A stretch of 64,000 nucleotides of DNA from Sporosarcina sp. JAI121. GTDB taxonomy: Bacteria > Bacillota > Bacilli > Bacillales_A > Planococcaceae. The notes below the pieces were generated by a model. It searched no databases and had not been told where the DNA came from. It saw nothing but the letters and a program-made list of their open reading frames with translations. The stretch is taken from contig NZ_JACCCL010000002.1 in NCBI RefSeq assembly GCF_013408665.1, positions 350,016 to 414,015 of the forward strand, read 5' to 3'. The position numbers and the translations under genes were made by a program. Of the stretch, positions 63,607-64,000 are shown piece after piece; position 1 is the first letter of the stretch, and each line of letters starts with the position of its first letter.

Positions 63607-63664
63607 TATTACCAATGTAAGCGTAGTGTAATTATCACACCGAAAAGTAATTGCAAAAAAGTTG

Positions 63665-63693
63665 TTGACGCCGCGAAGAGCGGATGTTATACT
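63665..63693 (+). promoter_or_regulatory. rRNA operon promoter
   Basis: TTGACG, 17-nt spacer, TATACT. Just downstream AAGTTGTT/AACAACTT forms a hairpin, and CTTGAAAACTGAACA, typical of Bacillales rRNA leaders, follows. About 215 nt of leader precede the 16S gene. Confidence 0.82.
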
Positions 63694-63909
63694 TAAAAAG
63701 TTGTTATCGCAACAACTTGACAAATGAACCTTGAAAACTGAACAGCAAAACGTCAATGAAATACAGCGAGAGTGCTAACCCACTTGAGCAAAACGTTTCC
63801 TAGTAAGCTGACTTCTGTCAGGCGAAAAGAAACACAATCGAATCTTCGGATTCAGGGAGGAATTCTATTCCTCTCCAGTCAGCAAGAAATGAGCTATTCA
63901 TTTTCTTCT

Positions 63910-64000
63910 ATTATGGAGAGTTTGATCCTGGCTCAGGACGAACGCTGGCGGCATGCCTAATACATGCAAGTCGAGCGGAATGATGGGAGCTTGCTCCCTG
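63910..64000 (+). rRNA. rrs: 16S ribosomal RNA, 5' end (partial)
   Basis: AGAGTTTGATCCTGGCTCAG starts at 63917 and is followed by GACGAACGCTGGCGGC and the V1 region with a GGGAGCTTGCTCCC hairpin. The mature 5' end at about 63910 is placed by alignment with the universal position 8. The gene runs off the window. Confidence 0.97.

Overview
This is a chromosomal segment of a low-to-moderate GC, endospore-former-type Firmicute, most likely a Planococcaceae member close to Sporosarcina. The evidence is Shine-Dalgarno-rich genes with many TTG/GTG starts, a complete sigma-B operon and a Bacillus-like gene order. Small proteins typical of Bacillales are present (Lmo0850 and Lmo0937 families), as is the 5' end of a Bacillales-type 16S rRNA. 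The genus is an inference from these features; no database was consulted.

Layout. 0-5.3 kb: a three-gene osmoprotectant ABC transporter, a 3-methyladenine DNA glycosylase, a PfpI/DJ-1 general stress protein behind a sigma-B-like promoter, and a YkvI-type membrane protein. 5.3-13.9 kb: the nitric oxide module (hmp, nsrR and an AT-rich palindrome between them), manganese pyrophosphatase, an AAA ATPase, a FAD/Rieske oxidoreductase, a DsbA-type protein, YceI, murB and a KdpD-like universal stress protein. 14.2-20.1 kb: the seven-gene Mrp Na+/H+ antiporter operon. 20.1-24.2 kb: a SulP permease remnant, the cadC-cadA metal resistance operon with two operators, and a tandem acetyltransferase fusion. 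24.2-36.2 kb: structured repeats, mntR-cvfB, several acetyltransferases, small membrane proteins, an AraC regulator, a YidC insertase, a VanY peptidase, cardiolipin synthase and a cystine transporter. 36.2-43.2 kb: an MFS exporter, csoR-copZ-copA, rodA and a paired SMR exporter.

43.3-62.7 kb reads as the conserved Bacillus order ddl-murF-(hydrolase)-cshA-ydbS-ydbT-ydcA-acpS-ydcC-alr-mazE-mazF-rsbR-rsbS-rsbT-rsbU-rsbV-rsbW-sigB-rsbX-tex-sprT. It combines cell-wall precursor synthesis, a DEAD-box RNA helicase with an attenuator-like leader, a toxin-antitoxin pair and the full general stress partner-switching cascade. 62.8-64 kb carries five tRNA genes (Glu, Gln, Lys, Leu, Gly) followed by an rRNA promoter and the start of a 16S rRNA gene.

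Most of the window is ordinary core genome. I found no prophage, CRISPR array, intact insertion sequence or anti-phage cluster. The points most worth a second look are non-coding: a hairpin repeat family with a conserved loop and covarying stems, a 103-bp tandem intergenic repeat, a probable attenuator before cshA, and possible structured leaders before mrpA and the SMR pair.
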